This document shows, piece by piece, positions 27,643 through 36,591 of a stretch of 64,000 bases of DNA. The notes beneath the pieces are model-generated. The model saw only the letters and a list, made by a program, of their open reading frames with translations, ran no database searches and was not told the origin of the DNA. This stretch comes from Eubacterium sp. (GTDB lineage Bacteria > Bacillota > Clostridia > Lachnospirales > Lachnospiraceae). How positions within the stretch are numbered: the first letter of the stretch is position 1; each line of letters opens with the position of its first letter. The stretch is taken from assembly GCA_016292095.1 (NCBI GenBank), contig JAEFAB010000052.1:1-64000 (forward strand), given 5' to 3'. The translations under genes were made by a program, and so were the position numbers.

Positions 27643-29640
27643 ATGGATAATAAAAGAATCAGACCGGATGAGAGACCGGTATTTCCAAAACGAGCAGTAA
27701 TTACAGGCGGAATGCCTTATGGAAATAAGACTTTACACTTTGGACATGTGGGCGGTATGTTTGTTCATGCCGACACTTTTGCAAGATTTATGAGAGACCG
27801 TATCGGAAAGGACAACGTTATTTTCGTTTCCGGAACGGACTGTTATGGTTCTCCGATTGTAGAAGCATACAGAAAATTAGTGGAATCCGGATTTGAAGGA
27901 ACCATTGAAGAATATGTTATGGGAAACCATGAAAAGCAGAAAAAGACTTTGGATGACTACGGCATCAGCTTAAATCTTTTCGGTTCTTCCGCTTTTGGGG
28001 AAACAGGAAAGATGCATGAAAAAGTATCTGCAGAACTCTTTGATATTTTATATCAGAACGGATATTTACAGAAAATGTCCACACCACAGTTTTTTGATCC
28101 GGTAAAACAGATCTTCATCAACGGTCGTCAGGTAATCGGAAAGTGTCCGATTGAAGGATGCTGTTCTGAAAAGGCTTACGCCGATGAATGTGATTTGGGA
28201 CATCAGTACTCCCCATCGGAATTAATTGATCCAATCAGTACATTGTCCGGAGAAAAGCCGGAAATCAAGCCGGTTACCAATTGGTATTTCTCATTGGAAA
28301 AATGTATGAATCCATTGATTGACCGCATGAATTATTTGAAGCGTGAAACCAATACACGTAAATATGAAATTAAGGCAATGGAAGAATTCCTGAAAGCTCC
28401 TTGCATGTATGTACAGAAGAAGCAGATGGAAGATATTGATGCTGTTGAAGCAGCTTTTCCAAAGCATGAAACTATCAATGAAGAAAAGAAACCATCCGTG
28501 ACATTCATTTTTGAAAATCTGGATGACAGAGATAAAGCAAGAGAAGTACTGGACGGCATGGGAATTCATTACCGTACCGGAAAAACTCTGGTACCGTTCA
28601 GACTTTCAGGAAACATTGACTGGGGTGTTCCGGTTCCGGATAAGGATGATGTAGAAGGCCTGACTTTCTGGGTATGGCCGGAGTCTCTTTGGGCACCGAT
28701 TTCTTTTACAAGAGAATACCTCAAGGAACAGGGACGCGATGAAGAAGAATGGAAAGACTGGTGGATTGATGAAGATGCATGTGTTTATCAGTTTATCGGA
28801 CAGGATAACATTTACTTCTACGGTCTGGCCGAAATGGCAATGTTTGCAGCAACTCATGTGAAGGCAGACGAAGAAATGGATATGGTACACACCGTATTGC
28901 CTCATATCGTAGCAAACAACCATATCTTATTTATGGATAAAAAAGCAAGTTCATCTTCAGAATTAAAGCCGCCTATGGCAGATGAACTGTTAGAATATTA
29001 CTCACCGGATCAGCTTAGAATGCATTTCTTAAGCTTAGGTCTTTCTTCGAAGAGTGTGGGATTCAAACCACAGGTTTACCTGCCGGAAGAAGAACGTGAA
29101 GGAGTTGACCCGGTATTAAAAGAAGGAAATCTTTTAACAAACGTATACAACCGATTGATTCGTTCCTGCTTCTATTCCGCACAGCAGTACTTTGACGGAA
29201 AGATTCCTCAGGGCGAAATCAGCGAAAAGATTTTGAAGATTTGTAAGGATTCCATTTTGGAATATGAAAGACATATGTACAATCACGAATTCCACCGTGT
29301 TACTTATGTACTGGATAGTTTAATCCGTGACATTAACAAGCACTGGGCAAACAATGTACGTATGGCAGATAAGAATGATGACAACGAATTGAGAAAGCAG
29401 ATTTTAATTGACTGCTTCTACGGCGTCAGAGTCATTGCCGCTTTGGTTCATCCGATTGCACCAAAGGGTTGTGAAATGGTTCAGGAATATTTGAACGTAG
29501 GAGACAAATTCTTTGACTGGGAATATATTTTTGATGATGTTCTTTCCATGGTTGAGGATAAAGAAAACCATCATTTAAAATTCTTAGAACCAAAGGTAGA
29601 CTTCTTTGCGAAGCCTGCATGCCAGTTCGAACAGAAATAA
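27643..29640 (+). CDS. Divergent methionyl-tRNA synthetase-family protein
   Basis: A 665-residue class I synthetase-like protein. The HIGH signature is present as LHFGHVGGMF near residue 30. The MetRS connective region is clear: CPIEGC and DECDLGHQYSPSELIDP are the zinc-knuckle pattern. The KMSKS loop, however, is replaced by KKASSSSELKPP (about residues 431-442), where the second lysine is lost. About 70 extra residues are inserted before the IDWGVPVP segment, around residues 260-320. The end lacks the RNA-binding domain typical of longer MetRS. It is therefore either a MetRS with unusual chemistry or a paralogue that does not charge tRNA-Met. GAAGGAG precedes the ATG. Confidence 0.75.
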   Translation: MDNKRIRPDERPVFPKRAVITGGMPYGNKTLHFGHVGGMFVHADTFARFMRDRIGKDNVIFVSGTDCYGSPIVEAYRKLVESGFEGTIEEYVMGNHEKQKKTLDDYGISLNLFGSSAFGETGKMHEKVSAELFDILYQNGYLQKMSTPQFFDPVKQIFINGRQVIGKCPIEGCCSEKAYADECDLGHQYSPSELIDPISTLSGEKPEIKPVTNWYFSLEKCMNPLIDRMNYLKRETNTRKYEIKAMEEFLKAPCMYVQKKQMEDIDAVEAAFPKHETINEEKKPSVTFIFENLDDRDKAREVLDGMGIHYRTGKTLVPFRLSGNIDWGVPVPDKDDVEGLTFWVWPESLWAPISFTREYLKEQGRDEEEWKDWWIDEDACVYQFIGQDNIYFYGLAEMAMFAATHVKADEEMDMVHTVLPHIVANNHILFMDKKASSSSELKPPMADELLEYYSPDQLRMHFLSLGLSSKSVGFKPQVYLPEEEREGVDPVLKEGNLLTNVYNRLIRSCFYSAQQYFDGKIPQGEISEKILKICKDSILEYERHMYNHEFHRVTYVLDSLIRDINKHWANNVRMADKNDDNELRKQILIDCFYGVRVIAALVHPIAPKGCEMVQEYLNVGDKFFDWEYIFDDVLSMVEDKENHHLKFLEPKVDFFAKPACQFEQK

Positions 29641-29649
29641 AAAATCAGA

Positions 29650-29673
29650 GGGGGCAGTAAGCCCCCTTTTTTA
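29650..29673 (+). terminator. Terminator between the MetRS-like gene and tetR
   Basis: GGGGGC pairs with GCCCCC around AGTAA, then TTTTTTAT. It ends the MetRS-like transcript; its position at the 3 prime end of the convergent tetR gene suggests it may serve both. Confidence 0.85.
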
Positions 29674-30252
29674 TATGTCTTCCGGTGAATTTTTCAAATA
29701 CATTTTTTCTTTTGGCAACAATGAGTTTGCAATCTTTGCCATCTGCTCCGGTGATTCCACCTTGCCGGCGTTAATCCAGTTTTCCACCACGGCAATACAA
29801 CCGAACACAATATAATAGCGGTAGTATTTGTAATTGGCTGCCTGGTCCGGACCGAATTTTTCTCCCCAACGAAGCATGTAGTTGTTGTGAATAAAGTAAC
29901 CTATTCTTTCATAGCCGGTGCCCTGTCCGGAATCAAAAGCAAGAATTTCCGCTCGGACATTTTCGTCGGCGAGAAATTCAAACAGGCGGAAGAAGAATAC
30001 GTAGGAATCTCCACCGGTGGTTTCATTGATGATTTGCTGAATGGAATTGAGAATTCGGTCCTGCATAATCTCAATCATTTCGTAAGGGTCCCGGTAGTGC
30101 TGATAGAAAGTGGCGCGAGTAATGTCTGCTTCCTCAGCCAACTCCCGAATACTGATTTTATGTATACTTTTCTTTTGTAATAATCGAATTAATGCTAATT
30201 CCAGTTGCCGTTTTGTTCGTTGAACGCGGCGGTCTTCGTTTTTTGTCTCCAT
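29671..30252 (-). CDS. TetR/AcrR-family transcriptional regulator
   Basis: A 193-residue repressor-type protein. The HTH is in residues about 12-55 (KISIRELAEEADITRATFYQHYRDPYE, typical TetR_N). The ligand domain resembles the TetR_C_8 type, with a central helix around FFFRLFEFLADE. AGGAGG precedes the ATG. It is divergent from the fatty-acid operon, with a palindrome near its own promoter; control of itself, and perhaps of the fab operon, is inferred. Confidence 0.88.
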   Translation of the reverse strand: METKNEDRRVQRTKRQLELALIRLLQKKSIHKISIRELAEEADITRATFYQHYRDPYEMIEIMQDRILNSIQQIINETTGGDSYVFFFRLFEFLADENVRAEILAFDSGQGTGYERIGYFIHNNYMLRWGEKFGPDQAANYKYYRYYIVFGCIAVVENWINAGKVESPEQMAKIANSLLPKEKMYLKNSPEDI

Positions 30253-30560
30253 GATGTCCTCCTAATGCTGTAATTTCTATACAGTGTGTATTATAACAAA
30301 AAACGAAGGAAAGAAAAAAGGGAAAAATGGAAATTATACAGAATGAGAAAAAGTTGTTTAATAAATAGAAAAGATACTATACAGGGCAGAAAAAAGTGTA
30401 AATTAACGGACAGAATCCGGAAAATCGTATGGTAATAAACAACATTTTTGGTAGGTGTAAAACATCGTCAATTGCTATTGACGGTGGTTTTTTTTGCCCG
30501 TATATTAGGGGACGTCTGCAGATTTTCTCAGGAAAATGACATAGAAAACGAGGATACAGA
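30253..30560. promoter_or_regulatory. Divergent regulatory region between tetR and the fab operon
   Basis: These 308 bases contain no gene. On the minus strand, TATAAT (30290-30295) is a -10 for tetR, and a perfect palindrome ATACA-GTG-TGTAT (30279-30291) overlaps it, a typical autorepression site. TATACAG occurs three times on the plus strand (30278, 30335, 30378), the last near a weak promoter with TTGTTT (30354-30359), 18-base spacer and TATACA (30378-30383). A strong hairpin terminator follows at 30463. Confidence 0.55.
30463..30494 (+). terminator. Intrinsic terminator in the fabH leader (possible attenuator)
   Basis: CATCGTCAAT pairs with ATTGACGGTG (one T-G) around TGCT, followed by eight T residues. 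It lies upstream of fabH, 66 bases before its start, so read-through would be needed from the upstream promoter candidates. Confidence 0.8.
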
Positions 30561-31532
30561 ATGTTTGGAAAAATTATTGGATTAGGAAGTTACATTCCGG
30601 AAAAAAGAATAACGAATGATGAACTGTCAAAGATTGTCGATTCCGATGATGAATGGATCAGAGAACGAACAGGAATCAGAGCCAGACATGTAATGGATGG
30701 AGAAAATACTGCGATGATGGCAGCGAAGGCTGCAAAGGAAGCATTAAATCAGGCGGGGGTTCAAGCAGAAGCAATTGATTTGATTATTGTATCATCTGTT
30801 TCGTCAAATCTGATTTTACCTAACACTGCATGTTTTGTTCAGGAAGAACTGCATGCTGAAAATGCCATGTGCTTTGATATCAATACGGCATGTACCGGAT
30901 TTATGGTGGCTTATAATACTGTGCAGACTTATATCAATCTGGGACTGATTCGTACGGCACTGATTGTTGCTTCCGAAGGACTTTCAAAACTGGTGGACTG
31001 GACAGACCGGGGAACCTGCATTTTGTTTGGTGATGGCGCCGGAGCGGCAGTGATTCAGGCAGATGAACAGGCGGTTTTTGAAACCGTAATGCACGCAGAC
31101 GGTAGTGGAAAAAACGCCCTGTGGATGGAGAACGATTTTGCAGGACGGGATATTCCATTTGGTAAAAAGGGAGAAGATAGAAAAAACTACATCACCATGG
31201 ATGGACGGGAGGTGTTCCGGTTTGCAGTACATCAGGTTCCGGGTTGTATTCAGGAACTGCTTGAAAAGATGAACAAAGAAGTTACAGATATTGACTGCTT
31301 TGTGTTACATCAGGCAAACGAGCGAATTGTAAAGTCCATTGCAAAGCGTTTAAAGATTGACGCAGAGAAAGTTCCGATGAATATGGCAGAGTATGGAAAC
31401 ACATCTTCGGCATGTATTCCGATTTTATTAACGGAACTGGTTCGTGATGGAAAAATTAAGCGGGGAGACCGATTGGTAATGTCCGGATTTGGCGCAGGGC
31501 TGACATGGGCTGCCACTTATCTGGAATTTTAA
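30561..31532 (+). CDS. fabH: 3-oxoacyl-ACP synthase III (KAS III)
   Basis: Starts fatty-acid synthesis by joining acetyl-CoA (or a branched primer) with malonyl-ACP. The catalytic triad is visible: Cys in NTACTGFM, His in VLHQAN, Asn in EYGNTSSA. 323 residues, normal length. Weak AGGA ribosome site before ATG. First gene of the fatty-acid operon. Confidence 0.95.
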   Translation: MFGKIIGLGSYIPEKRITNDELSKIVDSDDEWIRERTGIRARHVMDGENTAMMAAKAAKEALNQAGVQAEAIDLIIVSSVSSNLILPNTACFVQEELHAENAMCFDINTACTGFMVAYNTVQTYINLGLIRTALIVASEGLSKLVDWTDRGTCILFGDGAGAAVIQADEQAVFETVMHADGSGKNALWMENDFAGRDIPFGKKGEDRKNYITMDGREVFRFAVHQVPGCIQELLEKMNKEVTDIDCFVLHQANERIVKSIAKRLKIDAEKVPMNMAEYGNTSSACIPILLTELVRDGKIKRGDRLVMSGFGAGLTWAATYLEF

Positions 31533-31595
31533 AAATGGTATTTGCAGCCGGTGGCTGAAAAATATAAATACAAACATAAGAAAGGAAAAAGGAAA

Positions 31596-31820
31596 ATGTT
31601 TGAACAGATTAAAGAAATGATTGTTGAAGAATTAGGAGTTGATGAATCACAGATTAGTGAAACAGTATCCTTTAAAGATGATTTGGGAGCTGATTCTTTG
31701 GATTTATTTGAATTGGTAATGAGAATTGAAGACGAATTTGGTGTGAAAATCCCTACAGAAGATTTGGAAAAAATCAACACTGTTGGAGATGTTTTAAAGT
31801 ATATCGAAGCACACCAGTAA
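31596..31820 (+). CDS. acpP: Acyl carrier protein
   Basis: A 74-residue acidic carrier of growing acyl chains. The phosphopantetheine site is Ser in [12 protein letters not shown] 31596 is chosen after AAAGGAAAAAGG; upstream in-frame ATGs would add a basic extension foreign to the family. It sits between fabH and fabK in the usual clostridial order. Confidence 0.95.
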   Translation: MFEQIKEMIVEELGVDESQISETVSFKDDLGADSLDLFELVMRIEDEFGVKIPTEDLEKINTVGDVLKYIEAHQ

Positions 31821-31841
31821 GCAGATAGGGAGAAGAGCCGA

Positions 31842-32789
31842 ATGAATACAAAAATCACGGAGATTTTAAAAATTCAATATCCGGTAATTCAGGGCGGTAT
31901 GGCATGGGTTGCTGATTACCATTTGGCAGCAGCCGTGTCCAATGCCGGTGGACTTGGAATTATCGGAGCAGGAGGAGCGGATGCAGATTTTGTCCGGGAC
32001 CAGATTAGAAAGACAAAAGAATTATGTGACAAACCTTTTGGGGTGAACATTATGCTGATGAATCCTCAGGCAGATCAGATTGCCCGGGTTTTGGTGGAAG
32101 AAGGTGTTCCGGTGGTAACAACGGGAGCAGGCAATCCATCCAAATATATGGAACTGTGGAAGCAGGCAGGAATGAAGGTGATTCCGGTGGTGGCATCCGT
32201 GGCAATGGCTAAAATGATGGAACGTTGCGGAGCAGATGCGGTCATTGCGGAAGGAACCGAATCCGGTGGACATATCGGGGAAACAACGACCATGAGTCTG
32301 GTGCCGCAGGTAGTGGATGCTGTAGAGATTCCGGTCATTGCAGCCGGTGGAATCGGAGACGGTCGCGGTGTGGCGGCAGCCTTTATGTTGGGTGCTGACG
32401 CAGTGCAGATGGGAACGGCTTTTCTTGCAACGGAAGAATGTAATATTCATGAGAACTATAAACAGAAAGTGTTGGCGGCAAAGGACATTGATTCCAAAGT
32501 AACAGGAAGAACTACAGGACATCCGGTAAGAACTTTAAGAAACCGGATGACCAGAGAGTATCTGAAGCTGGAAGCCGAAGGGGCAACTTTGGATGAACTG
32601 GAGCATCTGACACTGGGGGGATTAAGAAAAGCTGTAGTTGATGGGGATATGGTCAGCGGCAGTGTGATGGCAGGCCAGATTGCCGGATTAATTCAGGAAA
32701 AGAAAACCTGTAAGGTTTTAATGGAAGACCTGATGCAGGGAATGAACGAGAGAATATCGAAAATGAACATGAGGTGTGACAATGAGTAA
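31842..32789 (+). CDS. fabK: Enoyl-ACP reductase II, FMN-dependent
   Basis: Reduces enoyl-ACP to acyl-ACP in the last step of each elongation cycle. It is a TIM-barrel flavoprotein of the nitronate monooxygenase superfamily: YPVIQGGMAWVAD at the N terminus, ESGGHIGE and AAGGIGDGRG for FMN binding. 315 residues. The end overlaps fabD by eight bases. A second homologue lies at 39652. Confidence 0.93.
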   Translation: MNTKITEILKIQYPVIQGGMAWVADYHLAAAVSNAGGLGIIGAGGADADFVRDQIRKTKELCDKPFGVNIMLMNPQADQIARVLVEEGVPVVTTGAGNPSKYMELWKQAGMKVIPVVASVAMAKMMERCGADAVIAEGTESGGHIGETTTMSLVPQVVDAVEIPVIAAGGIGDGRGVAAAFMLGADAVQMGTAFLATEECNIHENYKQKVLAAKDIDSKVTGRTTGHPVRTLRNRMTREYLKLEAEGATLDELEHLTLGGLRKAVVDGDMVSGSVMAGQIAGLIQEKKTCKVLMEDLMQGMNERISKMNMRCDNE

Positions 32790-33702
32790 GATTGCATTTA
32801 TCTATCCGGGACAGGGGGCCCAGAAGGTAGGAATGGGAAAAGATTTTTATGAAAACAGCAAGGTGGCCAAAGAATTATTTGACCGTGCCAATGAACAGTT
32901 GGACTTCGATTTGCTGAAGACCTGCTTTGAAGAAAATGAAGAAATCAACGATACAAAGTATACTCAGCCGGCAATGGTAGCGACTTGTCTTGCCATTACC
33001 AATCACCTGATGGAAGAAAACATTAAACCGGAGATGACCGCAGGGTTGAGCCTGGGAGAATATGCGGCAATTGCGGCAGCCGGTGGGATGGATGACTTGG
33101 ATGCAGTATTAACTGTGCGCAAGCGTGGAATCTTTATGGACGAAGCGGTGCCGGATCATCAGGGAAGTATGATGGCCGTTCTGGGATTGGAAAATGATGT
33201 TGTGGAACAAATTATGAAATCCGTGGAAAAAGCTTCTGTGGCAAATTATAACTGTCCGGGACAGATTGTCATTACCGGAGAGAAAAAGGCGGTGTTAGAG
33301 GCCGGAGAAAAACTGCAGGAAGCGGGAGCAAAGAGAACCATTGAACTGAATGTCAGTGGTCCGTTCCATTCGGAATTTTTAAAGCCGGCAGGAGAAAAAC
33401 TGGAAAAGGAACTGGAAGCAGTTTCCTGGAATGCTTTGGAGATTCCTTATGTTACCAACGTGGATGCCAATCCGGTAGATGATATTGCGAAGACAAAGGA
33501 TTTACTGACGAAACAGATTTCTTCCTCTGTTTTGTGGGAACAGTCCATGAGAACTATGATTGATTTGGGTGTGGATACTTTTGTGGAAATCGGACCGGGA
33601 AGAACCTTGGCAGGATTTTTAAGAAAGATCGACCGGGATGTTCAAGTCATTAATGTAAGTAAAGTGGAAGATGTAGCAGTGTTAAAGGAGAAATTATGTT
33701 AG
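32782..33702 (+). CDS. fabD: Malonyl-CoA:ACP transacylase
   Basis: Moves malonyl from CoA to ACP. Catalytic Ser is in AGLSLGEYAA, and the oxyanion region YPGQGAQKVGMG is at the N terminus; PFHSEFL holds the active-site His. ATG 32782 is chosen after GAGGTG; the overlap with fabK implies coupling. 306 residues, normal. Confidence 0.95.
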   Translation: MSKIAFIYPGQGAQKVGMGKDFYENSKVAKELFDRANEQLDFDLLKTCFEENEEINDTKYTQPAMVATCLAITNHLMEENIKPEMTAGLSLGEYAAIAAAGGMDDLDAVLTVRKRGIFMDEAVPDHQGSMMAVLGLENDVVEQIMKSVEKASVANYNCPGQIVITGEKKAVLEAGEKLQEAGAKRTIELNVSGPFHSEFLKPAGEKLEKELEAVSWNALEIPYVTNVDANPVDDIAKTKDLLTKQISSSVLWEQSMRTMIDLGVDTFVEIGPGRTLAGFLRKIDRDVQVINVSKVEDVAVLKEKLC

Positions 33703-34430
33703 AGGGAAAAATTGCTTTGGTAACCGGAGCTTCCAGAGGAATCGGTGCGGCCATTGCAAAGAAACTGGCAGGACAGGGTGCAACGGTTTTGGTTAATTAT
33801 TGTGGCTCCAAAGAAGCTGCCGAAAAGGTTGTGGAAGAAATCCATCAGCAGGGTGGTGACACAAAAGCAGTGCAGTGTGATGTATCGGATTTTGATTGTT
33901 GCAAGACTATGATGGATGAATTAATAAAAGAGTATGGAAAAATCGACATTCTTGTGAATAACGCCGGCATTACAAAGGACGGATTGTTAATGGCAATGAG
34001 TGAAGAGGATTTTGATCAGGTAATTCAGACAAATCTGAAAGGTGCATTTCACTGTATGAGATTTGTTTCAAGATATATGTTGAAAAAACGCAGCGGAAGT
34101 ATTGTGAATATTTCTTCGGTATCCGGGATTTTCGGGAATCCGGGTCAGGTAAATTATTCTGCGTCCAAGGCCGGCATCATTGGAATGACAAAGGCAGCGG
34201 CAAGAGAACTGGCAGCAAGAAATATTCGCGTCAACGCAGTGGCTCCGGGATTTGTTCAGAGTGATATGACGGATAAACTGAGTGATGCGGTGAAAGAAGC
34301 TGCAAAAGGTCAGATAGCAATGGGGCGCTTCGGAACGCCGGGAGAAATTGCAAATGTGGTGGCTTTTCTGGCCGGAGATGAAAGCAGTTATGTAACAGGA
34401 CAGGTAATCCGCGTGGATGGCGGAATGTAA
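33696..34430 (+). CDS. fabG: 3-oxoacyl-ACP reductase
   Basis: NADPH-dependent short-chain dehydrogenase that reduces 3-oxoacyl-ACP. GASRGIGAAIA binds the cofactor; Ser in ISSVSG and the YSASK pair form the catalytic Ser-Tyr-Lys. NNAGIT is present. 244 residues. The start overlaps the fabD stop by seven bases after AAAGGAG. Confidence 0.96.
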   Translation: MLEGKIALVTGASRGIGAAIAKKLAGQGATVLVNYCGSKEAAEKVVEEIHQQGGDTKAVQCDVSDFDCCKTMMDELIKEYGKIDILVNNAGITKDGLLMAMSEEDFDQVIQTNLKGAFHCMRFVSRYMLKKRSGSIVNISSVSGIFGNPGQVNYSASKAGIIGMTKAAARELAARNIRVNAVAPGFVQSDMTDKLSDAVKEAAKGQIAMGRFGTPGEIANVVAFLAGDESSYVTGQVIRVDGGM

Positions 34431-34454
34431 TAGTTTCTGAGTGGGAGGTTCAGG

Positions 34455-35690
34455 ATGAAGAGAGTTGTTGTAACGGGAATGGGAGCAATCACTCCTATTG
34501 GAAATTCCGTGGAGGAATTTTGGAACAGTGTTAAACAGGGAACCGTGGGAATTGAACCCATTACAAAGTTTGATACAGAAGAGTTCGAAGTAAAACTGGC
34601 GGCGGAAGTCAAAGGCTTTGTGGCGAAGGAACGGATGGACTTTAAATCGGCAAAGCGAATGTCTCCGTTTTCCCAGTATGCAATTTGTGCTTCCAGAGAG
34701 GCGTGGCAGCAGTCCGGTCTTTCTTTGGAAGAGGAAGAACCTTACCGAATCGGTGTCTGTATTGGCTCCGGAATCGGTGGATTGCAGGATATGGAAACCG
34801 AAGGACTGAAGCTTCATGAGAAAGGACCTTCCAGAGTTAAACCGTTGCTGGTGCCAATGATGATTACCAATATGGCAGCAGGGAATGTGGCAATTGATTT
34901 GGGACTGAAAGGAAAATGCGTCAACGTTGTTACCGCCTGTGCCACAGGAACGCACTCTATTGGAGAAGCGTACAGAACAATTCAGACGGGCGATGCGGAC
35001 GTAATGCTTGCAGGAGGAACGGAAGCCGCCATTACACCACTTGGAGTGGCAGGATTTTCCAGTCTTACCGCGCTGACAAAGTGTACCGACAAGACCAAAG
35101 CATCCATTCCGTTTGACAAAGATCGTGGTGGTTTCGTAATTGGCGAAGGCGCCGGGGTTGTGGTTTTGGAAGAACTGGAACATGCCAAGAAACGTGGTGC
35201 AAAGATTTTAGCGGAAGTCGTTGGCTACGGAGCAACCTGTGACGCCTACCACATTACTTCACCGGCAGAAAACGGCGAAGGTGCGGCCAAGGCAATGGAA
35301 TTGGCAATCAGGGAAGCAGGGGCAGAACCAAAGGATGTGGATTACATCAATGCTCACGGAACAGGAACCCATCACAATGACTTATTTGAAACAAGAGCCA
35401 TTAAACTTGCCTTAGGAGATGCGGCAAAGGATGTGAAAGTGAATTCCACAAAATCCATGATTGGACATTTACTGGGAGCAGCAGGTGGCGTGGAATTTAT
35501 TACCTGCGTCAAATCCATTGAAGAGGATTATATTCATCAGACGGTGGGAACTACCGTACCGGATGAGGAATGCGATTTGGATTATGTGCTGGGAGAAGGG
35601 GTTCATCAACCGGTACATCTGGCACTGACAAATTCTTTGGGATTTGGTGGACACAATGCCACTTTGGCAGTGAAAAAATATGAGGCATAA
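34455..35690 (+). CDS. fabF: 3-oxoacyl-ACP synthase II (KAS II)
   Basis: Condenses acyl-ACP with malonyl-ACP for chain elongation. Active-site Cys is in VTACATGTHSIG, His residues are in NAHGTGTHHND and KSMIGHLLGAAG. 411 residues, normal. GGGAGG precedes the ATG. It is the only KAS I/II enzyme in the operon. Confidence 0.96.
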   Translation: MKRVVVTGMGAITPIGNSVEEFWNSVKQGTVGIEPITKFDTEEFEVKLAAEVKGFVAKERMDFKSAKRMSPFSQYAICASREAWQQSGLSLEEEEPYRIGVCIGSGIGGLQDMETEGLKLHEKGPSRVKPLLVPMMITNMAAGNVAIDLGLKGKCVNVVTACATGTHSIGEAYRTIQTGDADVMLAGGTEAAITPLGVAGFSSLTALTKCTDKTKASIPFDKDRGGFVIGEGAGVVVLEELEHAKKRGAKILAEVVGYGATCDAYHITSPAENGEGAAKAMELAIREAGAEPKDVDYINAHGTGTHHNDLFETRAIKLALGDAAKDVKVNSTKSMIGHLLGAAGGVEFITCVKSIEEDYIHQTVGTTVPDEECDLDYVLGEGVHQPVHLALTNSLGFGGHNATLAVKKYEA

Positions 35691-35702
35691 GAGGTTATAA
35701 AG

Positions 35703-36137
35703 ATGGACATTCAAAATATTAAGGAATTGATTAAAGCGGTTTCCGAGTCGGACTTAACATCCTTTCAGTACCGTGAAGGGAACATTGAAATTCTTCTTGG
35801 AAAAGAAGACGAAAAGATAGAACCAAAGCAGGTGGCAGTTGAAGCGCCGATAGTCAAAGAACCGGAAGTACCGGAGGTGCAGGAAACAGAGGATAGGGTG
35901 ACAACCGGCAATGAAATCAAGACCCCTTTGGTTGGTACGGTTTATCTGGCGCCGTCAGAAGGAGCAGCTCCTTTTGTGAAGGTAGGTGACCGAGTGAAAA
36001 AAGGTCAGGTGGTTGCCATTGTGGAAGCAATGAAACTGATGAATGAAATTGAAAGTGACTTTGACGGAGTGGTCAAAGAAGTATTGGTTGAGAACGGTCA
36101 AATGGTTGAGTATGGACAGCCGCTTTTCCTTGTTTAA
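35703..36137 (+). CDS. accB: Biotin carboxyl carrier protein of acetyl-CoA carboxylase
   Basis: Carries CO2 on biotin between the biotin carboxylase and carboxyltransferase. The biotinylated Lys is in VEAMKLMNEIE. An N-terminal helical region and a Pro/Glu/Val-rich flexible linker precede the domain. 144 residues, typical. Twelve bases after fabF. Confidence 0.95.
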   Translation: MDIQNIKELIKAVSESDLTSFQYREGNIEILLGKEDEKIEPKQVAVEAPIVKEPEVPEVQETEDRVTTGNEIKTPLVGTVYLAPSEGAAPFVKVGDRVKKGQVVAIVEAMKLMNEIESDFDGVVKEVLVENGQMVEYGQPLFLV

Positions 36138-36153
36138 GAAGAGAGGACAGTAA

Positions 36154-36579
36154 ATGTTAGATATTAATGAAATTCAAAAAATTATTCCCCACAGACATCC
36201 CTTTCTGTTAGTGGATTATATTGAGGATTATGTGCCGGGAGAATATGCAGTGGGTTACAAGTGTGTGACCTTCCGGGAAGATTTCTTTCAGGGACATTTT
36301 CCGGGACAGCCGGTGATGCCGGGGGTTTTGACTATTGAAGCCTTGGCACAGGTTGGGGCTGTGGCAATTTTGAGTATGGAGGAACACAAAGGAAAAACCG
36401 CTTTCTTTGGAGGCATTAACAAATGTCGCTTCCGTGGAATGGTAAAACCCGGGGATAAGTTGAAACTGGAGACAACCATTATCAAGCAAAGAGGTCCCGT
36501 GGGAGTAGGTAAAGCGGTAGCAAGTGTGGATGGAAAAGTTGTGGCGAATGCAGAGCTTACATTCGTCATTGGATCATAA
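36154..36579 (+). CDS. fabZ: 3-hydroxyacyl-ACP dehydratase
   Basis: Hot-dog-fold dehydratase for 3-hydroxyacyl-ACP. The catalytic His is in PHRHPFLLVD and the Glu in MPGVLTIEALAQ; GHFPGQPVMPG is diagnostic. 141 residues. The operon has no fabA or fabM, so unsaturated fatty acids must come from elsewhere. Confidence 0.95.
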   Translation: MLDINEIQKIIPHRHPFLLVDYIEDYVPGEYAVGYKCVTFREDFFQGHFPGQPVMPGVLTIEALAQVGAVAILSMEEHKGKTAFFGGINKCRFRGMVKPGDKLKLETTIIKQRGPVGVGKAVASVDGKVVANAELTFVIGS

Positions 36580-36591
36580 AGAGGTTTGGGA

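Noticed and set aside
34068-35183. Long open frame antisense to fabG and fabF (371 codons)
   Set aside because: It is a shadow of well-supported genes on the plus strand, is rich in His/Cys/Phe/Asn as antisense frames often are, and has no ribosome site.
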